From Chitinophagales bacterium (GTDB taxonomy: Bacteria; Bacteroidota; Bacteroidia; Chitinophagales; Chitinophagaceae), in contig JANXQO010000163.1 in assembly GCA_025353485.1 (NCBI GenBank), forward strand, positions 1 through 51,584: DNA of 51,584 nucleotides, written 5' to 3'. Position numbers and translations under genes: made by a program. Positions within the stretch are counted from its first letter, which is position 1; every line of letters begins with the position of its first letter. Below, in pieces: positions 8,121 through 16,252 of this stretch. The notes beneath the pieces were generated by a model. The model made no database searches. It was not told the DNA's origin and saw only the letters and a list, made by a program, of their open reading frames with translations.

Positions 8121-10466
8121 TTAAATTTCCCCACTCACCTTTTTAAATTTTTTCCACCAACGTGACCGCTGAACTATCTCTTCCGTTTTATAATTTCCTT
8201 TTATCTGTGCATCTATAACTGCTATTAATACCATATTAAAAATACTGCGTACCTGGCTGCCGAGCTGTAAAATATGAACAGGCTTTCGCAAACCTAATAA
8301 AATCGGGCCAATTGCATCAGCGCCACCAATTTCCTGCAATAAATTATAAGCAACATTGCCTGCTGCCAGGTTTGGGAATATCAGCGTATTTACATCCTGG
8401 TTTGCCAACTCACTAAAGGGATAATTATCTTTTATTATTTCTTTATTAAACGCAACATTAGCCTGTACTTCTCCATCAACAATCAGTGCAGGATCTTTTT
8501 GTTTTATAATATCTCTTGCCTTAGCTACCAGTTTTGCTTCAGGAGAATTACTGCTTCCAAAATTTGAATAACTCAACATTGCAATGCAGGGAGTGATACC
8601 AAAATGTTTTACTTCTTTCGCAACTAATAAAGTAATATCAGCTAATTCCTCTGCAGTAGGATTAAAATTTACTGTAGTATCTGCCAAAAATAAAGGGCCT
8701 CTTTTTGTCATAATAATATACATGCCTGCCACTCTCTTAGCGTCGTCTTCCATACCAATAATATGCAATGCAGGCCGTATGGTATCAGGATAGTTTTTAG
8801 ACAGGCCGGAGATCATTGCATCAGCATCACCAGTTTCAACCATCATACAACCATAATAGTTGCGGTCTCTCATTTTCTTTTTTGCTTCATAAAAATTAAA
8901 TCCCTTGCGTTGCATTTTTTTAAAGAATAGTTCACCATATTCAGCACGCTTGCTATCCATCTCATCGCTTTTAGGGTCTATTATAGGAATACCTTCTAAC
9001 TCTATTCCGTTTTCACGGGCAATCTTTTTAATTTTTATTTCATCCCCCAATAATATCGGGTAGGCTACTCCTTCTTCCTGAACAAGCTGGGCTGTTTTTA
9101 ATATCTTTTGATTTTCTGCTTCAGCAAACACTACTCTTTTCGGTTCTTTTCTTGCCTTATTACCAATTATCCGTAATAACTGATTATCTATTCCCAATCT
9201 TTTATTCAGATCATCTTTATACGTTTCCCAATCTGTTATCGGGTATTTTGCCACACCACTTTCAATTGCCGCTCTGGCAACTGCAGGAGCTACTGTAGAA
9301 AGAAGCCTGTTATCTATAGGCTTGGGAATAATATAATCCGGACCAAATACAAGTGATCTTTCATTGTATGCCATCGTAACACTATCCGGTACCGGCGTTT
9401 TTGTTAACTCTGCCAAAGCCTTTACTGCAGCAAGTTTCATGGCTTCATTTATTTGGGTAGCTCTAACATCAAGAGCGCCGCGAAATATATAAGGAAACCC
9501 AAGAACATTATTTACCTGGTTAGGATAATCACTGCGCCCTGTTGCCATAATAATATCTTTGCGGGCAGCAAAAGCCAACTCATAAGCAATCTCGGGATCA
9601 GGATTTGCCATAGCAAAAACGATTGGGTTTTTTGCCATGCTTTTAACCATATCTACTGTAACAACATTGCCAACGCTAAGGCCTATAAATACATCTGCAT
9701 CTTTCATTGCTTCAACCAATGTGAGCTCTTTTTTGCGTGTTGTAGCAAACTGAATTTTATTTTCATCAAGATCATGCCGGTCTGCATGAAGCACTCCTGT
9801 TTTATCAAACATTACAAAGTTATCGGGCTTTGCACCCAGCGCCTGGTATAAACGTACACAAGCCATAGCTGCAGCCCCTGCCCCGTTTACAACAAACTTT
9901 ACTTTTTCAATTTTTTTCTTTTGAATTTCCAAAGCATTTAAAAGTGCCGCAGAGCTAATGATGGCAGTGCCGTGCTGATCATCATGCATAACAGGTATGC
10001 TCAATTGCTCTCTTAATTTCTTCTCTATATAAAAACATTCAGGTGCTTTTATATCTTCCAAATTTATTCCTCCAAAAGTTGGTTCTAACGACTTAACTAT
10101 CTGAACAAATTTTTCAGGATCTGTTTCATTTATCTCAATATCGAACACATCAATATCCGCAAATATTTTAAACAAAACTCCTTTGCCTTCCATAACAGGT
10201 TTACCGGCTTCAGGCCCAATATTCCCCAGGCCTAAAACTGCAGTGCCATTACTTATAACGGCAACAAGATTGCCTTTAGCGGTGTATTTATAAACTGCTT
10301 CGGGGTTTGCATGAATTTCCATGCAAGGCACTGCCACTCCCGGCGAATATGCTAATGAAAGATCTCTTTGTGTTTTAGTTGGTTTGGAGGGAACTACTTC
10401 AATTTTGCCTGGTCTGCCTTTGGAGTGATAATCTAATGCCTCCTGTTTTCGAACTTCTTTTTTCAT
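8121..10466 (-). CDS. maeB: NADP-type malic enzyme fused to phosphotransacetylase-like domain
   Basis: Oxidative decarboxylation of malate to pyruvate with NAD(P). 781 residues, the usual size for the fused class. Residues about 1-425 form the malic domain: YSPGVAVPC (about 39), [25 protein letters not shown], the dinucleotide loop VNGAGAAA (about 192). Residues about 440-781 match a phosphotransacetylase fold ([46 protein letters not shown]). In this family the second domain is regulatory or structural and usually not an active transacetylase; whether it binds acetyl-CoA here cannot be seen. First gene of a run with mlaE-mlaF. Confidence 0.96.
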   Translation of the reverse strand: MKKEVRKQEALDYHSKGRPGKIEVVPSKPTKTQRDLSLAYSPGVAVPCMEIHANPEAVYKYTAKGNLVAVISNGTAVLGLGNIGPEAGKPVMEGKGVLFKIFADIDVFDIEINETDPEKFVQIVKSLEPTFGGINLEDIKAPECFYIEKKLREQLSIPVMHDDQHGTAIISSAALLNALEIQKKKIEKVKFVVNGAGAAAMACVRLYQALGAKPDNFVMFDKTGVLHADRHDLDENKIQFATTRKKELTLVEAMKDADVFIGLSVGNVVTVDMVKSMAKNPIVFAMANPDPEIAYELAFAARKDIIMATGRSDYPNQVNNVLGFPYIFRGALDVRATQINEAMKLAAVKALAELTKTPVPDSVTMAYNERSLVFGPDYIIPKPIDNRLLSTVAPAVARAAIESGVAKYPITDWETYKDDLNKRLGIDNQLLRIIGNKARKEPKRVVFAEAENQKILKTAQLVQEEGVAYPILLGDEIKIKKIARENGIELEGIPIIDPKSDEMDSKRAEYGELFFKKMQRKGFNFYEAKKKMRDRNYYGCMMVETGDADAMISGLSKNYPDTIRPALHIIGMEDDAKRVAGMYIIMTKRGPLFLADTTVNFNPTAEELADITLLVAKEVKHFGITPCIAMLSYSNFGSSNSPEAKLVAKARDIIKQKDPALIVDGEVQANVAFNKEIIKDNYPFSELANQDVNTLIFPNLAAGNVAYNLLQEIGGADAIGPILLGLRKPVHILQLGSQVRSIFNMVLIAVIDAQIKGNYKTEEIVQRSRWWKKFKKVSGEI

Positions 10467-10531
10467 ACTTTTTATTCAGACCAAATTAATTTGCGATAGA
10501 TATAGTTTATAAAGATATTACTAATCTCCCC

Positions 10532-10560
10532 AAGCACCCTCTAAATCTCCGCCGGTGCGG
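10532..10560. repeat. Degenerate CCCTCTAAATCTCC repeat
   Basis: AAGCACCCTCTAAATCTCC followed by a weak CCGCCGGTGCGG palindrome. It corresponds to the sharper copy at 42360-42388 and lies between maeB and the M20 gene, just before a larger inverted repeat. Confidence 0.6.
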
Positions 10561-10572
10561 CAGACTAATGTT

Positions 10573-10669
10573 ATTAAGTTAACACAAACCAGGAAGGTTT
10601 TATAATTCTTTCTTAATTTAAAATCTTGAAAAAACCTTCCTGGTTTGTATTGTATATTCTTAACTTAAT
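10573..10669. repeat. Nested long inverted repeat (ACCAGGAAGG family)
   Basis: Inner arms of 17 bp (ACAAACCAGGAAGGTTT at 10584-10600, complement at 10632-10648) enclose 31 nt; outer arms of 10 bp (ATTAAGTTAA at 10573-10582, complement at 10660-10669) enclose these. The inner core is shared with compact palindromes at 18746 and 26157. It fills most of the 243-bp gap between maeB and the M20 gene. Confidence 0.85.
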
Positions 10670-10709
10670 TACATTGTGCTACAGCCTTATGTGTGCTTAT
10701 ATAAATGTT

Positions 10710-11894
10710 TTATTTATTATCAACTGAAACAGCCAGCCATGCCATTACACCCATACCAATTTTAATTGCGTTTTCATCAATATTAAATTTTGGTGTGTGC
10801 ACACCAGCCATAATTCCGTTTGAAATATTACCAACTCCTAACCGGTAAAAGCAGGCAGGTATCATGTGAGAATAATAGGCAAAGTCTTCTGCACCCATTC
10901 TTAATTCTGTCTGCTCAATATTTTCGTTGCCCATATATTCGCCTGCTTTTAATTTTGCAGTATTTGTTAATTGCTCATTATTTAAAACAAAGGGATAACC
11001 AATATCAATAGTAATATCAATTTCAGCGCCCATAGCATGTACCAGCTCTGTGCTTTGCTTTTTTATAAGATCATGCGCTTTAAAACGCCACGCTTCATTC
11101 ATTGCCCTAAAAGTGCCCAGCAGCTTAACTTCAGATGGAATTACATTGGTTGTATTGCCACCCTGGAAGGATGTGATAGAAAGAACAGAAGGGTTGAACG
11201 GATCATTATTTCTGCTTACCAATTGCTGTAACGAAATGATAAGATGCGATGCAATTAAAATTATATCAGTAGTAAGATGCGGCGCTGCAGCATGTCCTCC
11301 TTTGCCTTTTATCGTGATATAAATTTCATCAGCGCTTGCCATTACCATTCCGCTTCTAAAACTTAATTTTCCAACTTCTAAACCGGGGTGAACATGCAAT
11401 GCAAAAATTGCCCCGGGCTTCGGATCTTCCAACACACCTTCTTTTATCATAATACTTGCACCGCCGGGATTTTTTTCTTCACCCGGTTGAAAAATTAATT
11501 TTACAGTTCCTTCAAATTCATCTTTTAATTCATTGAGGATTTTTGCAGCGCCAAGCAAACAAGTGCTATGCACATCATGACCGCAGGCATGCATTACTCC
11601 TGCATTTTGTGATTTGTATTCAACATTATTTTCTTCAATGATAGGCAATGCATCCATATCTGCACGGAGAGCAATTATTCTTTTTTCAGGGTCTCTTCCT
11701 TTTATCAATCCAACCACACCTGTTGTTGCCAGCATTTTATATTCAATCCCAAATTCTAATAATTTTTTTTGGATGAATTTTGATGTTTCAAATTCTTTAT
11801 AACTTAATTCAGGATGTGCGTGCAAATGATGACGAACTTCTATAAATTGGCCTGCATAATCAGCAGCTAATTTTTTTATTTTTTCTTTGAGCAT
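10710..11894 (-). CDS. M20-family amidohydrolase (N-acyl amino acid / hippurate hydrolase type)
   Basis: Zinc-dependent hydrolase of N-acyl amino acids or related amides, probably cytosolic since no signal peptide is seen. The ATG giving MLKEKIKKLAADY (394 residues) is preferred over an upstream TTG seven codons earlier. Metal and catalytic segments: ALRADMDALPI, HACGHDVHST (about 100-109), IFQPGEEKNPGGA (Glu pair), FALHVHPGLEVG, and EDFAYY near the C-terminus. The dimerisation insert (about 185-300) is complete. Exact substrate cannot be assigned; relatives include hippuricase, IAA-amino acid hydrolases and diaminopimelate deacetylase. Confidence 0.93.
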   Translation of the reverse strand: MLKEKIKKLAADYAGQFIEVRHHLHAHPELSYKEFETSKFIQKKLLEFGIEYKMLATTGVVGLIKGRDPEKRIIALRADMDALPIIEENNVEYKSQNAGVMHACGHDVHSTCLLGAAKILNELKDEFEGTVKLIFQPGEEKNPGGASIMIKEGVLEDPKPGAIFALHVHPGLEVGKLSFRSGMVMASADEIYITIKGKGGHAAAPHLTTDIILIASHLIISLQQLVSRNNDPFNPSVLSITSFQGGNTTNVIPSEVKLLGTFRAMNEAWRFKAHDLIKKQSTELVHAMGAEIDITIDIGYPFVLNNEQLTNTAKLKAGEYMGNENIEQTELRMGAEDFAYYSHMIPACFYRLGVGNISNGIMAGVHTPKFNIDENAIKIGMGVMAWLAVSVDNK

Positions 11895-11921
11895 GTAATT
11901 GTTTAGAAGCACCAAAAATAA

Positions 11922-11949
11922 AAAAGAGTTTCGCTAATGAAACTCTTTT
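11922..11949 (-). terminator. Terminator of the SPOR-protein gene
   Basis: 11-bp perfect arms (GAAACTCTTTT and its complement) with a 6-nt loop; on the minus strand the stem runs into TTTTTTATTTTTG. It lies between the SPOR gene stop (11972) and the M20 gene start. Confidence 0.85.
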
Positions 11950-11971
11950 CTTTTGAAAAATTTTATAAAGA

Positions 11972-12421
11972 CTATTTGTTGTTATCGTCTTTTATTTCTT
12001 TTTCAGGTTTTATCTCAATTCGTTGTGATATTATATAAACTGATGCGCCTCCTAACATACGGCTGATCTGGCTTTTATAAAGCTCCGCTTCCTGTTTAGT
12101 TATAAAATTTCCAAAGGTTAATTTTACGTAAGGCGCCTGGAAAGACATATAGGGTTTTTGCTCAGGAAATTTTTGCAATAATTGTGTTCTTATTTTCATT
12201 GCCATGTCTCTGTCGTTAGTGCTTAACACCTGTAAGCGATAACCCATTCCTGATCTTGCAGCAGCTTTGGTTGCAGCAAGGTTTAATTCCGCTTCCTTTC
12301 TTGCTAAAATATCCAAACGAAAATCTTTATGAACAACAACCGCTATTGTATTTGCGCTGTCAGACTGTGCAAAGGTTTGTAAACTTGTAAAACACAAAAT
12401 TGAAAATATAAGTTTCTTCAT
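11972..12421 (-). CDS. Periplasmic SPOR-domain protein
   Basis: 149 residues from the ATG that opens a signal peptide (MKKLIFSILCFTSLQTFAQ); an upstream non-ATG extension is rejected because it would bury the signal. The mature C-terminal region, GYRLQVLSTNDRDMAMKIR to ASVYIISQRIEI, has the repeat of strand-helix elements and the Y-KL-GNF pattern of SPOR domains, which bind denuded peptidoglycan glycan strands at division sites. It probably acts in the periplasm. The C-terminus is a charged tail (EKEIKDDNNK). No division gene lies beside it. Confidence 0.8.
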   Translation of the reverse strand: MKKLIFSILCFTSLQTFAQSDSANTIAVVVHKDFRLDILARKEAELNLAATKAAARSGMGYRLQVLSTNDRDMAMKIRTQLLQKFPEQKPYMSFQAPYVKLTFGNFITKQEAELYKSQISRMLGGASVYIISQRIEIKPEKEIKDDNNK

Positions 12422-12553
12422 ATCTAATACCTGAACTGGCAAAAATAATACCATTAGCTTTAAAGAGATGAAAAACAGTTTAGAAAGGTTGTAAATGGGA
12501 TGAAATTTTAAGAGGTTGATTATATTTATGAATCACACATTAATAAAAATTGT

Positions 12554-13090
12554 ATGCCCGAATTAAATTTTGATCCCTTTCCTGTTCTTGAAACAAAGAG
12601 ATTAATACTTCGTAAAATTTCTATGAATGATGCAGAAGATATGTTTCATTTGAGAACCAATGAAGATGCAATGAAGTATATTAATAAGCCAAAATTGACA
12701 TCAATTGATGACGCTAAAGAAATAATTAAAAAGATGAATGATCCTGATCGCATTCAATGGGGCATTACCTTAAAAAATAAAAATAAAATTATTGGAACTA
12801 TAGGATATCACAGAATTGAAAAGGAACATTACCGGGCAGAGATAGGATATATGTTACATCCGCAATATTGGAACACAGGATTAATGAGTGAAGCAATTGC
12901 AAAGGTTATTAATTATGGTTTTAATGAAATGAAACTACATAGCATGGAAGCCATAATTAATCCAGGCAATACTATTTCAAGGAAAATATTACAGAAGTTC
13001 TATTTTATTAAAGAAGCTTATTTTAAAGAAAACTTTTTCTTTGAAGGAGAGTTTTATGATAGCGAAGTTTATTCGTTGGTGAAGAAATAA
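12554..13090 (+). CDS. GNAT acetyltransferase (RimJ/RimL type)
   Basis: 178-residue acetyl-CoA-dependent N-acetyltransferase. Starts with the typical LETKRLILRKISMNDAEDMF, then IIGTIGYHRI, AEIGYMLHPQYWNTGLMSEAI (acetyl-CoA-binding strand and loop, Q/N-x-G variant) and INPGNTISRKILQKFYF. Substrate unknown; relatives acetylate ribosomal protein N-termini or antibiotics. Its final 28 codons plus about 16 bp of trailer recur at 18649-18748 with ten base differences, the trace of a duplicated paralogue. The accessory region begins 14 bp after the stop. Confidence 0.9.
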   Translation: MPELNFDPFPVLETKRLILRKISMNDAEDMFHLRTNEDAMKYINKPKLTSIDDAKEIIKKMNDPDRIQWGITLKNKNKIIGTIGYHRIEKEHYRAEIGYMLHPQYWNTGLMSEAIAKVINYGFNEMKLHSMEAIINPGNTISRKILQKFYFIKEAYFKENFFFEGEFYDSEVYSLVKK

Positions 13091-13110
13091 AATGAAGTGA
13101 AAGACGATGC

Positions 13111-13127
13111 CGTTGTTGGTCGCCTGA
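13111..13127. repeat. Half of the RAYT-type palindrome, interrupted by a transposon end
   Basis: CGTTGTTGGTCGCCTGA, the left arm and loop of the palindrome seen whole at 13398-13421 and 18615-18638. It is cut at the point where the transposon repeat GGTAACTATATAC starts. Its last 8 bases (TCGCCTGA, 13120-13127) recur at the right end of the element (18046-18053) as target duplication. Confidence 0.85.
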
Positions 13128-13157
13128 GGTAACTATATACGTGTTAGACCACGAAGA
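13128..13157 (+). repeat. Left terminal inverted repeat (outer)
   Basis: 30 bases identical to the reverse complement of 18016-18045; begins GGTAACTATATACGTG and continues TTAGACCACGAAGA. Preceded directly by TCGCCTGA. Confidence 0.9.
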
Positions 13158-13173
13158 GTAAAAAAATGGCAAC

Positions 13174-13386
13174 TCAATAGCCTCCTTTCTTTTTTTTAAT
13201 GAATTTCATGATTTCTGAAATTACAAAAACCATAACCGATAATGCGGTTAATAATGCAACAGGAAAAGCAAATCTTCCAAGAGCTTTATCAAAAAAAACT
13301 AAGAGAATAAAGAATAAACCATTTAGAATTGTAGAATAGTTTGATACCTTTTTCCAAAATTCATATTGTTTCCAAATTTTACTCAT
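13174..13386 (-). CDS. Small two-helix membrane protein, unknown
   Basis: 70 residues with two predicted transmembrane helices (about 20-34 and 38-58) and a basic C-terminus (KFIKKKKGG). No family recognised. It is encoded in the first 260 bp of the element, and its upstream region contains the intact RAYT palindrome 13398-13421. It may be a leftover of a separate insertion. Real expression is uncertain, but the hydrophobic pattern and clean start favour a gene. Confidence 0.5.
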   Translation of the reverse strand: MSKIWKQYEFWKKVSNYSTILNGLFFILLVFFDKALGRFAFPVALLTALSVMVFVISEIMKFIKKKKGGY

Positions 13387-13397
13387 TCGCCGATGCC

Positions 13398-13421
13398 GTT
13401 GTTGGTCGCCTGACCAATAAC
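13398..13421. repeat. Intact RAYT-type palindrome upstream of a decayed RAYT copy
   Basis: GTTGTTGGTC, loop GCCT, GACCAATAAC: one mismatch between arms. Bases 13391-13413 repeat 13105-13127 exactly (23 bp), so the stretch between them is bracketed by a direct repeat. The sequence after it (CTTTTATATTTA) matches the leader of the intact RAYT gene at 18077. Confidence 0.88.
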
Positions 13422-13436
13422 TTTTATATTTACCAG

Positions 13437-13546
13437 ATGATTAGTTTTCGGCATAATTACGCAATTTTTTACCGCTACAAATCTTATTTGGCTTTCCTGT
13501 CTTCAAAATGATTTTCATAAACAAATAGTTATTGAAGCACTAAGAC
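13437..13546 (+). pseudogene. Decayed 5' fragment of the RAYT transposase gene
   Basis: From its ATG to TAAGAC it matches the first about 108 bases of the intact RAYT gene at 18077, including long identical stretches (TTTTTTACCGCTACAAATCT, GGCTTTCCTGTCTTCAAAAT). An extra base within the first dozen codons shifts the frame and a TGA soon follows; similarity stops at 13546. It is a truncated relic of a second palindrome-RAYT unit. Confidence 0.85.
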
Positions 13547-13587
13547 TTTTTATATTTTTTTTTATATTTTAAAGCCTCCGTTGTTGG

Positions 13588-13621
13588 TCGCCTGAGGTAA
13601 CTATATACCTGTTAGACCACG
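13588..13621 (+). repeat. Second left transposon end with its own target copy (inner)
   Basis: TCGCCTGA (13588-13595) followed by 26 bases equal to the outer repeat except one (GGTAACTATATACCTGTTAG). It is again preceded by the arm CGTTGTTGG. The sequence beyond base 26 differs from the outer end. Together with 18016-18053 it could delimit a 4450-bp transposon. Confidence 0.85.
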
Positions 13622-13678
13622 CTCTTATCAATATATGAGGAAAGCATTATATTACACTAATTTTATTCCTCACACCAA

Positions 13679-14119
13679 ATGTATAAGCAACAGAGAATTT
13701 ATTCTATTGTAATAACTTTATTGCATCTGATTTTAGGAACTCTTTTCCTTGCAGGGGGAATAAAAAAAATAAGTCAATATAACACACACGTAGAACCTTT
13801 TTCGTATGCACTTATAATATTTTTCTTTGTATGGGTAGTTTCCTCGGTAGAAAAATTAATAAAATTATTTAATAAGTTAATTACTTCAGATGCACTAAAG
13901 AAAATTTCTATTGCAATACGCCTCCAATCATTTTTAGTTTTTATTTTCATATTTGGTGGAGGTATTGCGGAGTTATCTACTCCTGAACGTAATAGTGTCT
14001 TCGGAAATAACGGAAAAATTATGGGTGTAATTTTTCTGATTTTAGCACTCGTTGAATTGACTTATATTATTTATATCTCACTCTTTATTAAAAAGGTGTC
14101 CAAATTACCGCAGAGTTAA
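13679..14119 (+). CDS. Four-helix membrane protein, cargo of the transposon
   Basis: 146 residues with four predicted transmembrane segments (about 8-27, 41-58, 82-103, 116-137), a short polar loop with IAELSTPERNSVFG between helices 3 and 4, and basic ends. I recognise no family. It starts 58 bp inside the inner transposon end and is transcribed toward the nuclease genes, which face it. Small membrane proteins next to nuclease-type defence genes are sometimes effectors, but here that is only position-based. Confidence 0.65.
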   Translation: MYKQQRIYSIVITLLHLILGTLFLAGGIKKISQYNTHVEPFSYALIIFFFVWVVSSVEKLIKLFNKLITSDALKKISIAIRLQSFLVFIFIFGGGIAELSTPERNSVFGNNGKIMGVIFLILALVELTYIIYISLFIKKVSKLPQS

Positions 14120-14128
14120 AATAAATCT

Positions 14129-14266
14129 TCACGGCTTTTTTTCAACTTTCTTCTTAGCTGGTAATGTTTTAGCGTTTATCGGTTTAGGATTACCCTTTAC
14201 AGATGCAGCCATAATGTTGTGAAAGATGTTTGATGATTCTTTAGCTGATTTTTTAGCTTTTGCCAT
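14129..14266 (-). CDS. Small Lys-rich protein downstream of the DUF262 gene
   Basis: 45 residues, MAKAKKSAKESSNIFHNIM onward, about one quarter Lys, ending KKKVEKKP. It begins 14 bp after the nuclease gene stop on the same strand. The bases before its ATG (TTTACAGTATG) equal those before the ATG of the RHH gene at 16161, hinting at the same translation signals. Too short for a family call; it might be an unrelated basic protein or a partner of the nuclease. The consistent codon pattern and position support a gene. Confidence 0.5.
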   Translation of the reverse strand: MAKAKKSAKESSNIFHNIMAASVKGNPKPINAKTLPAKKKVEKKP

Positions 14267-14279
14267 ACTGTAAAGATAT

Positions 14280-15965
14280 TTAAAGAGTCCACGTTTTCAG
14301 TGCCAATTCAGCTAACTTCTTTTGCCGTTCTTCTATGTTCTTAATACCCCAATTACCTTTAACTTCGCCTAATTGATTGGTTAACTGAAACGATGAATCT
14401 TTATAAAATTTCTGTTTTTCTTCAAAACTTTTATTTCCAGCCTTATCGTTCATTCCTGCTTTCATTAGAACAAGATTTCCTAATCTGTTCAAGTAACCTT
14501 GTGCAGCATCTGGATTAATATGCGACCAATTTTCTGCCAACGATTTTGGCATTATATGTTCGAGATTTATAACCGTATTGCTATTTGGTATCAACTCAGG
14601 ATTAGGTTCATTCCTTGCAGTATTTTCTAATGCTCTTAGATAGTATCGTGCAATTTTTTCTACTCCTACAGAGGCTACCTCAAAATTGGTTTGAAACTCA
14701 GAATCGCTTATAACAATACTCTCAGCACCTTTTTTTAGTTCACTTGTATTCCTTATTTCCTTTTTATAAATCTTATTAGCAAGTTTTGAATATCCCTCAT
14801 CAAGTCTGCCACCCCTAATACCAAGTACCATAAATCTAACTGACCATGATATAAGTTTTTTAAAAGCGGAGCCAGTTTCCTTTTCATTAAAATACATACC
14901 AATACAAAGCATAAGAGGACGAATTTGTGTAACTCCTAACAGATTCATTATTGATATGGATTCTCTAACATCATTTGGATAGTCATTCCACCTTTGGTGT
15001 TCGGGATTTAAAATTGCGGAATAAACTTTACTAAGTTCTTCCAAAATAGAAAGTACATGTAATGCTTGGGATTTGTTCTTTGATAGGTCTTGAATTTTTT
15101 GAAAAACTTCTTTTTTTGTCGTTATGCCTTCCATAATAACACAGCCAGCTCTTAGGAAATCCATTGTTATATCGTCATCAGTATCTGAAATTGTTTCAAT
15201 GGAACTTTTTAGCGACGACCAAAGATTTTGAGCCTCATCTAATCTATTTGCCGCCATTCTAAAAAGATGATTTTTAACTAAATCAGCTTGTGAAGTTTTT
15301 AGTCCTCTATCATTCAATGTTTCAAATAAAGTAAATGCTGTTTCTTCATTTTTTACTACAAGTTTCACAACCCTAACTTTAACCTTCAAAAATTCAATCA
15401 ATTCAATCAAATATTGTTTTGTATAAGTTTCACCGTTTTGTTTTTCAATAGCTTCTATATATTCTTTAATTGAGCCAAATGCAGCAGCGATCAAATGGTG
15501 CGACCTCCTAACAGGATTAACTTTTTTTCGGTTATGTTTTTTTAGAACGACATTATGTATAAAAAAATCGTTGTCATCTAAATTTAGTGTAAGACGGCTA
15601 ATATCGTCGTCCTTAGCCATATCGTATGAACTTAGAAAATGATTTTCTATAGCCTGAACATTTTTTGCCAATCCCTTTGTTACAAACCAATCCCTAATTG
15701 CCGCTATAACCATAGTTGTTGTTGCAAGCCTTTGTTGACCATCTGCAATTTCAAGAATATTCTTTTGGTTCCTGGTTAAAACAATAGTACCAAGAAAATA
15801 AGATTGCTTCTCATTAAGTATTGCTTTATTTATGTCTTGTAAATAGTTCTTGACTTGCAAATCTTTTGTCCATGAGTACTCCCTTTGGTTAGAAGGGACA
15901 GTTAGAATATCCCTTTTAATCATTTCTGCTATGCCTAAAACATCAAATTCTATATCATCTTGCAT
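14280..15965 (-). CDS. DUF262-DUF1524 protein, GmrSD-like modification-dependent restriction enzyme
   Basis: 561 residues. N-terminal DUF262 domain: QREYSW (27-32) and DGQQR (75-79), the ParB/sulfiredoxin-like nucleotide-binding motifs, with FETLNDRGL at about 214-222. C-terminal DUF1524 HNH-type nuclease: LEHIMPKS (about 468-475), then LNRLGNLVL (about 492-500) and GNKSFEEK. In known members (GmrSD, SspE and relatives) this combination cuts modified phage DNA with nucleotide dependence. Here both domains are in one chain. The start overlaps the RHH gene by 11 bp, so they are co-translated. Cargo of the IS1595-type element. Target modification unknown. Confidence 0.85.
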   Translation of the reverse strand: MQDDIEFDVLGIAEMIKRDILTVPSNQREYSWTKDLQVKNYLQDINKAILNEKQSYFLGTIVLTRNQKNILEIADGQQRLATTTMVIAAIRDWFVTKGLAKNVQAIENHFLSSYDMAKDDDISRLTLNLDDNDFFIHNVVLKKHNRKKVNPVRRSHHLIAAAFGSIKEYIEAIEKQNGETYTKQYLIELIEFLKVKVRVVKLVVKNEETAFTLFETLNDRGLKTSQADLVKNHLFRMAANRLDEAQNLWSSLKSSIETISDTDDDITMDFLRAGCVIMEGITTKKEVFQKIQDLSKNKSQALHVLSILEELSKVYSAILNPEHQRWNDYPNDVRESISIMNLLGVTQIRPLMLCIGMYFNEKETGSAFKKLISWSVRFMVLGIRGGRLDEGYSKLANKIYKKEIRNTSELKKGAESIVISDSEFQTNFEVASVGVEKIARYYLRALENTARNEPNPELIPNSNTVINLEHIMPKSLAENWSHINPDAAQGYLNRLGNLVLMKAGMNDKAGNKSFEEKQKFYKDSSFQLTNQLGEVKGNWGIKNIEERQKKLAELALKTWTL

Positions 15966-16161
15966 CGATTTCTGGTTTTAATGAAACTGGTTTTAAAAAT
16001 AGAATTTTTTCTCCTGCATCTTGTAGTTCTTTTATTGCAGCACTTCTTAATCGTTCCCGAGCCCATGCTGAAAAACCAATACCACTTAATTCAGCAGCTC
16101 TCTTAAAGGAGCTTTTTTCATCTTCAGAAAGTTTTATTAGTACTTGTGTGTCTTTTTTCAT
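15955..16161 (-). CDS. Ribbon-helix-helix-type DNA-binding protein, upstream partner of the nuclease
   Basis: 68 residues from the ATG at 16161; a longer frame to 16272 would run through the tandem operator repeats and is rejected. The sequence TQVLIKLSEDEKSSFKRAAELSGIGFSAWARERLRSAA has the strand-helix-helix spacing of MobC/CopG-like RHH proteins. It overlaps the DUF262 gene by 11 bp. Four GTATATA repeats directly upstream are its probable binding sites, so I infer that it represses its own operon, keeping the nuclease low, as antitoxin-type RHH proteins do. Confidence 0.75.
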   Translation of the reverse strand: MKKDTQVLIKLSEDEKSSFKRAAELSGIGFSAWARERLRSAAIKELQDAGEKILFLKPVSLKPEIDAR

Positions 16162-16166
16162 ACTGT

Positions 16167-16231
16167 AAAAGTATATATAAAGTATATATAAAACAAAATT
16201 TAATTTGGAAAGTATATATAAAGTATATACC
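16167..16231. promoter_or_regulatory. Four-site operator with 11-bp spacing between RHH gene and transposase
   Basis: GTATATA occurs at 16171, 16182, 16212 and 16223: two pairs, each with 11-bp (one helical turn) spacing, embedded in AAAGTATATATAAAGTATAT. The repeats lie between the divergent RHH-nuclease operon and the transposase gene, so one regulator could control both. Direct tandem short repeats of this spacing are typical RHH operators. Confidence 0.65.
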
Positions 16232-16252
16232 TTTATTGAATAATTAAAAATC

